Notes under the pieces: generated by a model
The model's input: only the letters and a program-made list of their open reading frames with translations
Databases searched by the model: none
Told to the model about the DNA's origin: nothing
Position numbers and translations under genes: made by a program
In this document: positions 47,869-64,000 of the stretch, piece after piece
Layout: the number at the start of each line of letters is the position of its first letter
Numbering within the stretch: position 1 is the stretch's first letter
Assembly: GCF_030227115.1 (NCBI RefSeq)
Contig: NZ_JASSUA010000006.1
Coordinates: 1-64,000, forward strand
Source: Marinobacter sp. SS13-12
Lineage (GTDB): Bacteria > Pseudomonadota > Gammaproteobacteria > Pseudomonadales > Oleiphilaceae
DNA: 64,000 nucleotides
Direction: 5' to 3'

Positions 47869-49530
47869 ATGGCCCAGTACGTATATACCATGAACCGCGT
47901 GGGCAAGGTGGTTCCGCCCAAGCGTGAAATTCTCAAGGACATCTCCCTGAGCTTCTTCCCGGGCGCCAAGATCGGCGTACTGGGCCTGAACGGCGCCGGT
48001 AAATCCACATTGCTACGTATTATGGCCGGTATAGATCAGGATTACATTGGTGAAGCCCGTCCCCAGCCAGGCATTAACGTGGGCTACCTGCCCCAGGAGC
48101 CGGAGCTGGACGATAGCAAAACCGTCAAGGAAATTGTCGAAGAGTCGGTTTCCGGCATTCACAATGCCCTGGCCGAGCTGGATCAGGTTTACGCTGACTA
48201 TGCCGAACCAGATGCTGATTTTGACGCTCTTGCCAAGAAGCAGGGCGAGTTGGAGGCCTTTATCCAGGCCAGCGACGGCCACGATATCGAGCGGAAGATG
48301 GAAGTGGCCGCCGACGCCCTCCGGCTACCAGCCTGGGACGCGATGGTAAAGAATCTCTCCGGCGGTGAGCGTCGGCGTGTGGCTCTGTGCCGGCTACTGC
48401 TCTCAAGTCCCGACATGCTGCTGCTGGACGAGCCAACCAACCACCTGGATGCGGAATCCGTGGCCTGGCTGGAGCGCTTCCTCCACGATTACACCGGCAC
48501 CGTGGTTGCTATTACCCACGATCGTTACTTCCTCGATAACGTGGCCGGCTGGATCCTCGAGCTGGACCGTGGCCAGGGCATTCCTTTTGAGGGTAACTAC
48601 AGTCAGTGGCTGGAAAACAAGGAAAAACGCCTCGAGATTGAAGCCAAACAGGAAGATTCCCGTCAAAAGACCATCAAACAGGAGCTGGAGTGGGTGCGCA
48701 GCAATGCCAAGGGCCGCCAGTCCAAGAGCAAGGCCCGCCTGGCCCGCTTCGAGGAAATGAGCTCCCAGGAGTTCCAGAAGCGCAACGAAACCAACGAGCT
48801 GTACATTCCACCCGGCCCCCGCCTCGGGAGTAAGGTGATCGAAGTGGACGGCATCAGCAAGTCCTTCGGCGACCACCTGCTGTACGAGAACGTTTCGTTC
48901 AGTGTGCCTCCTGGCGCGATCGTAGGCATTATCGGCGGTAACGGTGCGGGTAAATCCACCCTGTTCCGGATGATCGCCGGGCACGACAAGCCGGATTCCG
49001 GCACCATTACCGTGGGCGAAACCGTAAAACTGGCCTATGTGGACCAGATGCGGGACCTCAACGGCGACAACACCGTGTGGGAAGAGCTCAGCGACGGCAA
49101 TGACATTATCAAGATTGGCAACTACGAGACCCCGTCACGGGCCTACGTGGGCCGTTTCAACTTTAAAGGCGCGGACCAGCAAAAGCGGGTGGCCGACCTG
49201 TCCGGTGGTGAGCGCAACCGGCTGCATCTGGCGAAGCTGCTCAAGGAAGGCGGTAACGTACTGCTGCTGGACGAACCCACCAACGACCTGGACGTGGAAA
49301 CCCTTCGCGCCCTGGAAGAGGCTCTGCTGAACTTCCCCGGCTCCGCGCTGGTGATTTCGCACGACCGCTGGTTCCTCGACCGCGTAGCTACCCATATCCT
49401 GGCGTTTGAGGACGATGGTGAAGTGGTTTACTTTGAAGGCAACTTCAGTGAGTACGACGAGGACCACAAGAAGCGCAAGGGCGATTCTGCGATGGTGCCT
49501 CAGCGGATGAAGTATAAGAAGTTGGCTTGA
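47869..49530 (+). CDS. ettA: energy-dependent translational throttle protein EttA (ABC-F)
   Basis: ABC-F ATPase that binds the ribosomal E site and gates the first elongation step by ATP/ADP ratio. 553 residues from the ATG at 47869. Two nucleotide-binding domains: Walker A GLNGAGKSTLLRIMAG and signature LSGGERRRVALCRLL, then Walker A GGNGAGKSTLFRMIAG and signature LSGGERNRLHLAKLL, with DEPTNHLD and DEPTNDLD. The P-site tRNA interaction linker lies between (about residues 245-320). The 21 codons open upstream overlap the repeat and are rejected. Confidence 0.96.
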   Translation: MAQYVYTMNRVGKVVPPKREILKDISLSFFPGAKIGVLGLNGAGKSTLLRIMAGIDQDYIGEARPQPGINVGYLPQEPELDDSKTVKEIVEESVSGIHNALAELDQVYADYAEPDADFDALAKKQGELEAFIQASDGHDIERKMEVAADALRLPAWDAMVKNLSGGERRRVALCRLLLSSPDMLLLDEPTNHLDAESVAWLERFLHDYTGTVVAITHDRYFLDNVAGWILELDRGQGIPFEGNYSQWLENKEKRLEIEAKQEDSRQKTIKQELEWVRSNAKGRQSKSKARLARFEEMSSQEFQKRNETNELYIPPGPRLGSKVIEVDGISKSFGDHLLYENVSFSVPPGAIVGIIGGNGAGKSTLFRMIAGHDKPDSGTITVGETVKLAYVDQMRDLNGDNTVWEELSDGNDIIKIGNYETPSRAYVGRFNFKGADQQKRVADLSGGERNRLHLAKLLKEGGNVLLLDEPTNDLDVETLRALEEALLNFPGSALVISHDRWFLDRVATHILAFEDDGEVVYFEGNFSEYDEDHKKRKGDSAMVPQRMKYKKLA

Positions 49531-49537
49531 CGTGTGT

Positions 49538-49632
49538 TGTCGGATTACGGCTTCGCCTAATCCGACCTACGCGGGATACATCAAAATTCAGTGCTAATCG
49601 TAGGTTGGATTAGGCGAAGCCGTAATCCGACA
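49538..49632. repeat. inverted pair of GTAG-headed REP-like hairpins
   Basis: Units at 49538-49570 (minus) and 49600-49632 (plus), of the same family as 36196-36294. The pair begins 8 bases after the ettA stop and ends 28 bases before the radA start, so it fills the gap between two same-strand genes. Confidence 0.85.
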
Positions 49633-49659
49633 ACCAACCCAGAAGGTCGCAATACACCC

Positions 49660-51039
49660 ATGGCAAAAGCCAAAACCGCCTACGTCTGCACCGAGTGCGG
49701 CGCCGACTACTCCAAATGGCAGGGCCAATGCACTGCGTGCCAGGCCTGGAACACCATCAGCGAGGTTCGTGGCGTCAGTGGCGGCAATGCCAGGGGTGCC
49801 CGCGGCGCCCGCTTTGAGGGCTTTGCAGGCAGCCTGTCGGAAGTGAAGAGCCTGGACGACGTCAGCCTTGCCGAGCAGCCTCGCATCAGCTCCGGCATGC
49901 AGGAATTTGATCGGGTGCTTGGCGGCGGCCTCGTGGAAGGTTCTGCCGTCCTCATGGGCGGCCACCCTGGCGCCGGCAAGAGTACCCTGCTACTGCAGGC
50001 GGTTTGCCACCTGGCATCCAGTGTTCCCGCACTCTACGTCACTGGCGAGGAATCCCTGCAACAGGTGGCCATGCGGGCCAAGCGCCTCGGGCTGCCCACC
50101 AAAGACCTGAAGATGCTGTCGGAAACCAGTGTTGAGCGGGTCATGCAGGTAGCGGAAATTGAAAAACCCCGCATCCTGGTGGTGGACAGTATCCAGGTGA
50201 TGCACGTGGCTGAAACGGAATCCGCGCCTGGCAGTGTCTCCCAGGTCCGCGAAAGCGCCGCCTACCTGACCCGCTTTGCCAAGCAGACCGGCACCATCCT
50301 GTTCCTGGTAGGCCACGTCACCAAGGACGGCAGCCTGGCGGGGCCGAAGGTGCTGGAGCATATGATTGACTGTTCCATCCTGCTGGAAGGCTCCAGTGAC
50401 AGTCGTTACCGCACTCTGCGGGGCATCAAGAACCGCTTTGGCGCGGTCAATGAGCTGGGCGTGTTTGCAATGCTGGAGCAGGGTCTGAAGGAAGTGAAAA
50501 ACCCCAGTGCGATCTTCCTGAACCGGGGCGAGGAAGCGGCCCCTGGCAGTGTGGTGATGGTTGTCTGGGAGGGCACGCGGCCGATGTTGGTGGAGATCCA
50601 GGCGTTGGTGGATATGGCCCAGGGAGGCTACCCGCGGCGCGTGGCGGTGGGACTGGATCAGAACCGGCTGGCGATGCTTCTGGCTGTGCTGCATCGCCAC
50701 GGGGGCATGCATGTGTCTGATCAGGATGTGTTTGTGAATGTGGTCGGTGGCGTGAAGGTCAATGAAACCAGTGCGGACCTGGCGTTACTTGCGGCCATCG
50801 TGTCGTCCTTCCGCGACCGCGCCCTGCCCCAGGATCTGGTGATCTTCGGCGAGGTCGGCCTCTCCGGCGAAATCCGCCCGGTACCCAGTGGCCAGGAGCG
50901 CATCTACGAAGCCGCCAAGCACGGCTTTACTCGCGCCCTGGTGCCAAAGTCCAACGCGCCTCGCAAGGCTATTGAGGGCATGAAGGTTATTCCCGTGACC
51001 AAGCTTAGTGATGCCCTGACGGCTTTGGAGGAGCTTTAA
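49660..51039 (+). CDS. radA: DNA repair protein RadA
   Basis: RecA-like helicase that extends recombination intermediates. 459 residues from the ATG at 49660. The N-terminal zinc finger CTECGADYSKWQGQCTAC is followed by Walker A GGHPGAGKSTLLLQ (about residue 102), the RadA-specific KNRFG motif (IKNRFGAVNELGVF) and a C-terminal Lon-protease-like domain. Sixty-nine upstream bases are open but overlap the REP unit. AAGG lies about 14 bases upstream of the start, an unusually long spacing. Confidence 0.96.
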   Translation: MAKAKTAYVCTECGADYSKWQGQCTACQAWNTISEVRGVSGGNARGARGARFEGFAGSLSEVKSLDDVSLAEQPRISSGMQEFDRVLGGGLVEGSAVLMGGHPGAGKSTLLLQAVCHLASSVPALYVTGEESLQQVAMRAKRLGLPTKDLKMLSETSVERVMQVAEIEKPRILVVDSIQVMHVAETESAPGSVSQVRESAAYLTRFAKQTGTILFLVGHVTKDGSLAGPKVLEHMIDCSILLEGSSDSRYRTLRGIKNRFGAVNELGVFAMLEQGLKEVKNPSAIFLNRGEEAAPGSVVMVVWEGTRPMLVEIQALVDMAQGGYPRRVAVGLDQNRLAMLLAVLHRHGGMHVSDQDVFVNVVGGVKVNETSADLALLAAIVSSFRDRALPQDLVIFGEVGLSGEIRPVPSGQERIYEAAKHGFTRALVPKSNAPRKAIEGMKVIPVTKLSDALTALEEL

Positions 51040-51070
51040 AGCTTGGTTTGTAGCCTGCCTGCTTTGTGCT

Positions 51071-51181
51071 GGACGGGATTGAAAGGGCCTTTCCAAAAAA
51101 CGCTTCAAGCACATCCATGTGCGCTTGGGCTCCGCCATCCCTGGCTCCGCACATTTTTGGAAAGGCCCTTCCAATCCCGCC
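51071..51181. repeat. two-hairpin cruciform element, family C
   Basis: Outer arms (51075-51099 with 51154-51178) pair over 25 bases with one mismatch and extend imperfectly outward. The core has hairpin A GCACA-TCCA-TGTGC (51109-51122), a linker with GGGCTC, and hairpin B GCCA-TCCC-TGGC (51134-51145). The core sequence is unlike A or B outside the TCCM caps and the GCTC linker, but the layout is the same. It lies between the convergent radA and PilZ genes. Confidence 0.85.
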
Positions 51182-51217
51182 TGCAAACTTCACAGTTATC
51201 TCACGAACTTTCTGACC

Positions 51218-51253
51218 GTAGGTCGGATTAGGCCACCAGGCCGTAATCCGACA
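51218..51253. repeat. single GTAG-headed REP-like hairpin
   Basis: GTAG followed by GTCGGATTAGG and the complement CCGTAATCCGAC, with a CACCA loop. It is the same family as the pairs at 36196 and 49538, but here it stands alone, 37 bases after the family C element and 28 bases before the PilZ stop. Confidence 0.8.
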
Positions 51254-51280
51254 ACCAGCTCAAAAACCACCCCAAAACCC

Positions 51281-51649
51281 TCACTCAATCAAATGCGCAA
51301 ACTCCCTCTCCAGCAACGCCTGATCCCCCAGATTCAACTCCACCAGCCTCTTAAGATGAGTCGCGCTCTCAAGATCAATATACTGACACTTGAACCCCAG
51401 CCTATGCTCTTCAACATGCCGTAACTCCACCGCCATCACGATCGCGGTTTCATGATCGTCCAGGTGGATAATCACCTCGCACGGCTGTTTCAGCGGAACG
51501 TTCCAACCCTCAGGCCGTTTTACCAGAACGCCCTTCAGTGAAATATCCAACACTTCGGTTGGCCACACTTCATCCTGGCAATGCAGCTCACAATCGGCAT
51601 CGAAGGAGATTCTGTGGAAACGACGTTTTTCGGGGGTTTTGGCTGGCAA
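51281..51649 (-). CDS. PilZ-domain protein (c-di-GMP binding)
   Basis: 122-residue single-domain PilZ protein. RRFHR near residue 9 supplies the RxxxR motif, and LDISLKGVLV near residue 34 is the D-S-x-x-G motif, so both c-di-GMP contact motifs are present. A C-terminal helix (THLKRLVELNLGDQALLERE) follows the barrel. P. aeruginosa has a similar small PilZ protein (PA4608) next to radA, as here, from memory. It may link c-di-GMP to pili or motility, but no partner is visible nearby. Confidence 0.88.
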   Translation of the reverse strand: MPAKTPEKRRFHRISFDADCELHCQDEVWPTEVLDISLKGVLVKRPEGWNVPLKQPCEVIIHLDDHETAIVMAVELRHVEEHRLGFKCQYIDLESATHLKRLVELNLGDQALLEREFAHLIE

Positions 51650-51748
51650 GGGTTACTCCTGTTTACCGGTCTTGTCTGATATGACTATAGACCGCACAGG
51701 GACATCTATCTACCGTTAGCAACCAGCCGCTACACCCAAATACCAGTC

Positions 51749-52813
51749 TTAATTATGATACGAAGGACTAAGCTCAGTCACAGCGCGAATAAACGCCCCG
51801 GCATGCTCCGGATCTACATCCGGGGTGATCCCATGGCCAAGGTTGAAAATGTGACCCGGACCGGAACCATAACGGGACAGGATATCCGCCACTTCCTGGC
51901 GAATCCGCTCTGGCGGCGCGTACAGCATGGCCGGGTCCATATTGCCCTGCAAGGCAACCTTATCGCCAATACGGGCACGTGCGTTGCCAATGTCTGTTGT
52001 CCAGTCCAGCCCTACGGCGTCTGCACCGGAATCCGCAATGGACTCCAGCCACTGGCCGCCATTCTTGGTGAACAGGATCACCGGAACGTGGCGGCCGTCG
52101 TTCTCGCGAATCAGGCCAGCGACGATTTTTTTCATGTAATCGAGGGAAAATTCCTGATAGGCCCAGCTGCTCAGCACACCGCCCCAGGTATCAAATATCT
52201 GAACCGCCTGGGCGCCGGCACGGATCTGGCCGTTGAGATAATCAATGACCGAGTCCGCCAGATGATCCAGCAGCTGGTGCATGACCTCAGGCTGGCCGTA
52301 CATCAGTTTCTTGGCTTCGCGGAAGTCCTTGGAGGAGCTGCCCTCAATCATGTAGGTGGCCAGGGTCCAGGGGCTGCCGGAGAAGCCGATCAGCGGAACG
52401 CTGCCATTGAGCGCGCCACGGATCGTGGACACCGCATTCATCACATAGTCCAGATCCACTTCCGCATTGATCTTCGGCAGCGCAGCCACATCCGCAGCGG
52501 ACCGGATGGTATTGCGGAATTTCGGGCCTTCCCCGGTCTCGAAATACAGGCCAAGCCCCAGGGCATCCGGGATGGTAAGGATGTCTGAAAACAGAATCGC
52601 CGCATCCAGCGGGAAGCGCTCCAGTGGTTGCAGCGTGACCTCGCAGGCCAGCGGTGTGTTCTTGCAGAGACTGAGAAAATCACCGGCCTTGGCGCGGGTA
52701 GCACGGTATTCCGGCAGATATCGGCCGGCCTGACGCATCATCCACACCGGTGTGCGATCAACGGGCTGACGCATCAGCGCGCGCAGGAAACGGTCATTTT
52801 TCAGCTCGGTCAT
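51749..52813 (-). CDS. hemE: uroporphyrinogen decarboxylase
   Basis: Removes four carboxyl groups from uroporphyrinogen III in heme synthesis. 354 residues; N-terminal signature [14 protein letters not shown] (about residue 25) and the conserved [13 protein letters not shown] segment (about 144). A separate transcription unit from gltD, since a terminator (52875-52911) lies between them. Confidence 0.97.
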   Translation of the reverse strand: MTELKNDRFLRALMRQPVDRTPVWMMRQAGRYLPEYRATRAKAGDFLSLCKNTPLACEVTLQPLERFPLDAAILFSDILTIPDALGLGLYFETGEGPKFRNTIRSAADVAALPKINAEVDLDYVMNAVSTIRGALNGSVPLIGFSGSPWTLATYMIEGSSSKDFREAKKLMYGQPEVMHQLLDHLADSVIDYLNGQIRAGAQAVQIFDTWGGVLSSWAYQEFSLDYMKKIVAGLIRENDGRHVPVILFTKNGGQWLESIADSGADAVGLDWTTDIGNARARIGDKVALQGNMDPAMLYAPPERIRQEVADILSRYGSGPGHIFNLGHGITPDVDPEHAGAFIRAVTELSPSYHN

Positions 52814-52874
52814 AACATTCCCAGTCTGCTGTCGGTAAAAGGTTTGGAGGGCAATGATACCCGGTTTGTGGCAA

Positions 52875-52911
52875 TAAAAAAGGGTGGTTTGCCATCAGCA
52901 AGCCACCCTTT
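52875..52911 (-). terminator. gltD terminator
   Basis: AAGGGTGGTTTGC (52880-52892) pairs with GCAAGCCACCCTT (52898-52910) around CATCA, with one G-T pair. On the minus strand it is followed by TTTTTTATT, so it ends the gltBD transcript before hemE. Confidence 0.88.
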
Positions 52912-52937
52912 CTGATCCGGGTCAAAACCGGAGGCGA

Positions 52938-58882
<5,945 letters not shown>

Positions 58883-58893
58883 AAGCGTTCTCT

Positions 58894-58997
58894 CGCGTAG
58901 AAATGCTTTTCAATCAAAGGGTTATCACTGAATGCACGATAATATAGCCCTTTGACACTGAAAATGGGGGCTGGCTATTTTACACGCGTAGAAATAC
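58894..58997. repeat. direct repeat in the gltB promoter/leader
   Basis: CGCGTAGAAAT followed by GC (58894-58906) and by AC (58985-58997): two copies 12 of 13 identical, 91 bases apart in the same orientation. One lies within the promoter spacer, the other just before the gltB start. They could bind a regulator or be a chance match. Confidence 0.5.
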
Positions 58998-59005
58998 GTA
59001 CTCAA
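58977..59005 (-). promoter_or_regulatory. gltB promoter
   Basis: On the minus strand TTGAGT (59000-59005), a 17-base spacer and TAAAAT (58977-58982), about 95 bases before gltB. One copy of the direct repeat CGCGTAGAAATRC lies inside the spacer, a typical place for a regulator to act. Confidence 0.55.
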
Positions 59006-59137
59006 ACCAAAGAGCTTTTATTTTAGGGCGCGAAACGGCCGGTTGCGAGTGTTACCACCGACAACCCGGGCACCACGGAGCCAATTCAGGTATTTGTTTT
59101 TGTTACAATTAAAGTGAAATCGAGAGACTCAATACGA

Positions 59138-60583
<1,446 letters not shown>

Positions 60584-60624
60584 TCCTTGTAGTGCCTCTA
60601 TCAAAGCCGCTGATCAGTCATGAT

Positions 60625-61734
60625 TCAGGCGGTTACACCATCAGCCGTCACGCAGAAAGCCCGGAGCGTCGCATCCAGCTCCAGTGCATCCACCTCATCC
60701 GTCACCACCGCATCACCCAGCGCCCGCAGTAGAACCAGTCGCAGCGAACCATCGACATTTTTCTTATCGACAGCCATGAGGCGATGGAAGTCATCCGGTG
60801 TCATACCGGCTGGCGCCAGATCCGGAAGTTGCGCCCGCTCAATAAGACGTATTGCCCTGGCACGGTCTTGCTCACTGATCATGCCCTGGCGAAGGGAGAG
60901 ATCCGCTGCCATCATCATGCCGGTCCCCACTGCCTCACCATGCAGCCAGTTGCCGTATCCGGCAAATGTCTCAATGGCATGACCAAAGGTATGCCCGAGA
61001 TTCAGGATTGCCCGCAACCCGCCTTCTCTCTCATCAAGGGCCACGACGTCCGCCTTGCAGGCACAGGACCGATAGATGGCCTCAACCAGCGCGACCGTAT
61101 CGAGATCAACGAGGGCCGCGATTTCCTGCTCAAGCCATCCGAGAAAATCGGCATCCCGAATCAACCCATACTTGATCACCTCTGCCAGCCCAGCCGAGAC
61201 CTCCCGGGGCGGAAGTGTTCTGAGACTGTCAGTATCAATCAGCACCACCTCAGGCTGATGAAAGGCGCCGATCATGTTCTTGCCGAGCGGGTGATTGATG
61301 CCTGTTTTCCCACCAACAGATGAATCCACCTGTGAAAGCAGCGTGGTAGGGACCTGGATAAACGGCACACCTCGCTGGTACGACGCTGCAGCAAACCCGG
61401 TCATATCTCCCACTACGCCACCGCCAAGTGCAACCAGAGTGGTCTTTCGTGAATGACGCATTTCCAGCAAACGATCAAATATCTGATTCAGGGTTTGCCA
61501 GTCCTTGAATTTTTCACCATCCGGCAATACCACCGTGTCCACCTGTTTCCCGGGGAAACAGGCGAGCGCAGATTCAAGATACAGGGGGGCAACCGTTTCA
61601 TTGGTTACGATCATGACCTGGCTTCCCTGAACAAACGGGGTCAGGTCATAGTTACCCAGCAGATCCTGCCCGATTATGATCGGATATGCTCTCTCTCCCA
61701 GATCTACTGTCAACTCCCGGACTGAATCACGCAT
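60625..61734 (-). CDS. aroB: 3-dehydroquinate synthase
   Basis: Second step of the shikimate pathway. 369 residues; the NAD site [17 protein letters not shown] (about residue 100) and [21 protein letters not shown] (about 135-155), with metal-binding His in GHTFGHAIE. It overlaps the end of aroK by 8 bases, and is followed by the damX-like gene after about 40 bases. Confidence 0.97.
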   Translation of the reverse strand: MRDSVRELTVDLGERAYPIIIGQDLLGNYDLTPFVQGSQVMIVTNETVAPLYLESALACFPGKQVDTVVLPDGEKFKDWQTLNQIFDRLLEMRHSRKTTLVALGGGVVGDMTGFAAASYQRGVPFIQVPTTLLSQVDSSVGGKTGINHPLGKNMIGAFHQPEVVLIDTDSLRTLPPREVSAGLAEVIKYGLIRDADFLGWLEQEIAALVDLDTVALVEAIYRSCACKADVVALDEREGGLRAILNLGHTFGHAIETFAGYGNWLHGEAVGTGMMMAADLSLRQGMISEQDRARAIRLIERAQLPDLAPAGMTPDDFHRLMAVDKKNVDGSLRLVLLRALGDAVVTDEVDALELDATLRAFCVTADGVTA

Positions 61735-62293
61735 GATTTCTGCCTTCCTTGCGTATCTGTCTTTTGTGCCTCGGCGTACGAGGATTGAGGCGATTCACCA
61801 ATTGCCGTACCACCAGCCTCGGACTTTTCCGATCCGTATACATGACAACATCGGCGAGTTCCGTATATATCGGATCCCGGATAGTGAACAGGCTTCTCAG
61901 AACAGCTTCGGGGTCATCGTTCTGCAGCAGAGGACGGTTTCTGTCCCGCCGCGTTCTTTCAACCTGCTGTTCTATCGAGGTTTTCAGGTAAACGACAACC
62001 GCGTCACGCTTCAAATGAGCATGGTTTTCCTCGCGCATTACGGCTCCGCCGCCGGTCGCCAGTACCGTTTGTGAATACCCCGACAACTCCGCCAGCATCG
62101 CGGTTTCACGCTGGCGAAAACCGTCCTCACCTTCTACGTCAAAAATCCAGGGAATATTCGCCCCGCAGCGTTCCTCAATGATGCGATCGGAATCCAGAAA
62201 ACGATAGCCCAGCTCTTTGGCCAGCATGCGACCAATCGTGCTTTTGCCAGCCCCCATCGGGCCTACAAGGACTACTCGTTTTGGCAAGGACAT
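61727..62293 (-). CDS. aroK: shikimate kinase
   Basis: Phosphorylates shikimate. 188 residues; Walker [15 protein letters not shown] near residue 11, the substrate site [11 protein letters not shown], and [15 protein letters not shown]. The C-terminal ~15 residues are basic. First gene after the pilQ terminator, and overlaps aroB by 8 bases, so aroKB are coupled. Confidence 0.96.
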   Translation of the reverse strand: MSLPKRVVLVGPMGAGKSTIGRMLAKELGYRFLDSDRIIEERCGANIPWIFDVEGEDGFRQRETAMLAELSGYSQTVLATGGGAVMREENHAHLKRDAVVVYLKTSIEQQVERTRRDRNRPLLQNDDPEAVLRSLFTIRDPIYTELADVVMYTDRKSPRLVVRQLVNRLNPRTPRHKRQIRKEGRNHA

Positions 62294-62372
62294 AACTTCC
62301 GCTCATCTATATTCCGGCGGGTGAGAATAGCACAGGGTAACGCTTTCCATAAGATTCGAAAAACGGACAGGC

Positions 62373-62405
62373 AAAAAAAACCGCCGTACGTGGACGGCGG
62401 TTTTT
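62373..62405. terminator. pilQ terminator
   Basis: CCGCCGT (62381-62387) pairs with ACGGCGG (62394-62400) around ACGTGG, with eight As before and five Ts after. It closes pilQ on the minus strand and is symmetrical enough to work both ways. Confidence 0.9.
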
Positions 62406-62421
62406 CTCAGGTGCGACCGAA

Positions 62422-64000
62422 TTATTGAATCAGGTCACTCTTGATGATCTTCGGTGTGATGAAGATCAGCAGTTCGCTCCGCTCATCGATATGCTCGGTA
62501 CGCTTGAACAGGCGACCCAGGTAGGGAATATCACCCAGGAACGGTGTTTTCGTGGTAGTGGTGGCTACCTCTGACTGGAAGATACCGCCCAGAACCACTG
62601 TCTCGCCGTTGCCTACGAGAACCTGAGTAGTCACTTCGTTGGTGTTTATTGATGGAATACCGCCTGTCACCTCACCCCGAGAATCCTGATTGACCACCAG
62701 GTCCATGATAATCTTGTCATCCGGCGTTATCTGCGGAGTTACTTCAAGGGACAGTGCTGCTTCCTTGAAAGATACCGAGGTCGCACCGCTGGAAGAGGCT
62801 TCCTGATAGGGGATTTCTTCACCGGACTTGATCTTGGCTGTCTGGCGGTCAGCGGTTACCACGCGCGGCTGGGAAACCACTTCGGCCTGGCCGTCACTTT
62901 CCAGCGCAGAGAGTTCCAGATCCACAAGGAAGTCGTCACTGCCCCAGCCAAGGGCAAAGGAGGATGCCCCTTGGCCACTCACACCAAGGTCCACAGCCAG
63001 CGCACCCGGGAAGGTAATTGTGTTGCTTCCACCATTGGCAGCATCACGTGCCTCACCAACCGCACCCTGGGAGCCACCCACGGAAATCACACTACCGTCC
63101 CCTCTGACATCATAGGCGGCGCCGCCCCAGCGAACACCCAGATTTTCAGCGACATTCGTCTGAGCCCGCACAATTCGCGCTTCAATTGAAACCTGACGAA
63201 CCGGCACATCCCAAGTCGAAACAAGACGGCGGATTTCGTCCAGCTTTTCCGAAGTTTCGCGAACGCTGATGGTGTTAGTACGTGCATCCGAGGAAACAAA
63301 GCCACGGGAGGAGATCAACTCCTCGTCCGCTTCAATGAGGGAAACAACGTCTGCGGCCTTGGCGTAGTTGACCTGAATGATGTCCAGACGAACCGGCGCC
63401 AGCTCAGCGATCTGTTTGGTCGTTTCAAGCTCCAGTTTTTCACGGGCCGCAATCTCGTCAGCGGGCGCCACCAGAAGCACATTGCCGATCTGGCGCTTGT
63501 CCAGGCCCTTGGTTTTCAGAATCAGATCCAGCGCCTGGTCCCAGGGCACATTCTGCAGACGCAGGGTAATGCTGCCACTGACCGTATCACTGGCCACAAG
63601 ATTCAGGCCGGTAAAATCAGCAATCAGCTGCAGCACCGAACGCACCTCGATATCCTGGAAGTTCAAAGAGAGCTTATCGCCGGTATACGGGAATTTCTCT
63701 TCACGGCGGGATTCGGCCTCTTCTTCCGTCAGCTTTTCCACGCTGACCGTAAACCGGGAACCGGACTGGTAAGCGATATAGTCGTAGTTACCCTCGGGGC
63801 GAATTTCTACAACTGCGTTGCCATCTTCAGTGAAGGTGTCGATACGGGTGACCGGCGTTGCGAAATCGGTTACATCAAGCCGGCGGCGAAGATTGTCAGG
63901 CACATTGGTGCCATCCATCGTCAAACGGATTCGACCGCCCAGCTCGGAAAGGTCAACCGGCGTACTGGCGCTGCCCAGATCAACAATCACCTGGCCTTCG
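62422..64000 (-). CDS. pilQ: type IV pilus secretin PilQ (N-terminus outside the window)
   Basis: Outer-membrane secretin through which the pilus is extruded. The visible 526 residues are the C-terminal part; the frame is still open at the right edge (EGQ before VIVDLGSA), so the AMIN domain and signal peptide lie outside. Visible are the end of an AMIN domain, an STN/N0-type domain (SLNFQDIEVRSVLQLIADF), N1 (AAREKLELETTKQIAEL), and the secretin barrel from about residue 270 of the visible part (RVVTADRQTAKIKSGEEIPY), ending in the family tail LLIFITPKI. The apparent start at 63990 is only an internal GTG. The other pil genes lie 40 kb away. Confidence 0.95.
   Translation of the reverse strand, partial: EGQVIVDLGSASTPVDLSELGGRIRLTMDGTNVPDNLRRRLDVTDFATPVTRIDTFTEDGNAVVEIRPEGNYDYIAYQSGSRFTVSVEKLTEEEAESRREEKFPYTGDKLSLNFQDIEVRSVLQLIADFTGLNLVASDTVSGSITLRLQNVPWDQALDLILKTKGLDKRQIGNVLLVAPADEIAAREKLELETTKQIAELAPVRLDIIQVNYAKAADVVSLIEADEELISSRGFVSSDARTNTISVRETSEKLDEIRRLVSTWDVPVRQVSIEARIVRAQTNVAENLGVRWGGAAYDVRGDGSVISVGGSQGAVGEARDAANGGSNTITFPGALAVDLGVSGQGASSFALGWGSDDFLVDLELSALESDGQAEVVSQPRVVTADRQTAKIKSGEEIPYQEASSSGATSVSFKEAALSLEVTPQITPDDKIIMDLVVNQDSRGEVTGGIPSINTNEVTTQVLVGNGETVVLGGIFQSEVATTTTKTPFLGDIPYLGRLFKRTEHIDERSELLIFITPKIIKSDLIQ

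Noticed and set aside
51071..51181. Family C element as a diverged REP unit
   Set aside because: It lacks the GTAG head and the GTCGGATTA stem, and has two internal TCCM hairpins instead of one.

Overview
The window looks like core chromosome of a marine gammaproteobacterium, most probably Marinobacter or a close relative. This is inferred from gene content and gene order, not from a search. The evidence is a wax ester synthase/diacylglycerol acyltransferase gene, type IV pilus genes of Pseudomonas type, fairly high GC with AT-richer patches, and several gene strings that, from memory, match the Pseudomonas aeruginosa order: clpB-pgeF-rluD-bamD-pilS-pilR-fimT; murJ-ribF-ileS-lspA-fkpB-ispH; rplU-rpmA-obgE-proB beside rpsT and ispB; and pilQ-aroK-aroB-damX-gltB-gltD-hemE. 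I see no transposase, integrase, prophage, CRISPR array or tRNA gene.

Layout. 1-344: two tandem rRNA-type promoters and a boxA, all pointing left, so an rRNA operon starts just outside the window. 345-4573: pssA and the branched-chain amino acid genes ilvB-ilvH-ilvC. 5059-12667: a small DUF4124 protein, clpB with a heat-shock promoter, pgeF, rluD, bamD, nadE. 12753-23179: type IV pilus control (pilS, pilR), a fimT-like pseudopilin, and the minor pilin/adhesin operon fimU-pilV-pilW-pilX-pilY1-pilE facing the other way. 23380-31541: ispH, fkpB, lspA, ileS, ribF, murJ on the minus strand, then rpsT on the plus strand. 31752-36179: proB, obgE, rpmA, rplU, then ispB. 36317-41350: a glutathionyl-hydroquinone reductase divergent from a LysR regulator, the WS/DGAT gene, a DUF2057 protein and a DUF6316-like small protein. 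41408-47508: thiL-nusB-ribH-ribB-ribD-nrdR-glyA, without ribE. 47869-51649: ettA, radA and a PilZ protein. 51749-64000: hemE, gltD, gltB, a DamX-like SPOR/ATPase protein with a long Glu-Pro tract, aroB, aroK and the 3' part of pilQ.

The most unusual content is between genes. Six elements of about 100 bp (24.4, 31.7, 32.9, 37.4, 47.7 and 51.1 kb) share one architecture: a long outer stem enclosing two hairpins, each closed by CA-TCCM-TG (tetraloop TCCA or TCCC) and separated by a GCTC-containing linker. Three copies share a nearly identical core and two others share a second core. The outer arms, about 25 bp, differ from locus to locus yet pair with each other almost perfectly within each copy. 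I do not recognise this family. A second dispersed family, GTAG-headed REP-like hairpins, occurs as two inverted pairs and one single unit. Together these suggest a genome rich in structured intergenic DNA.
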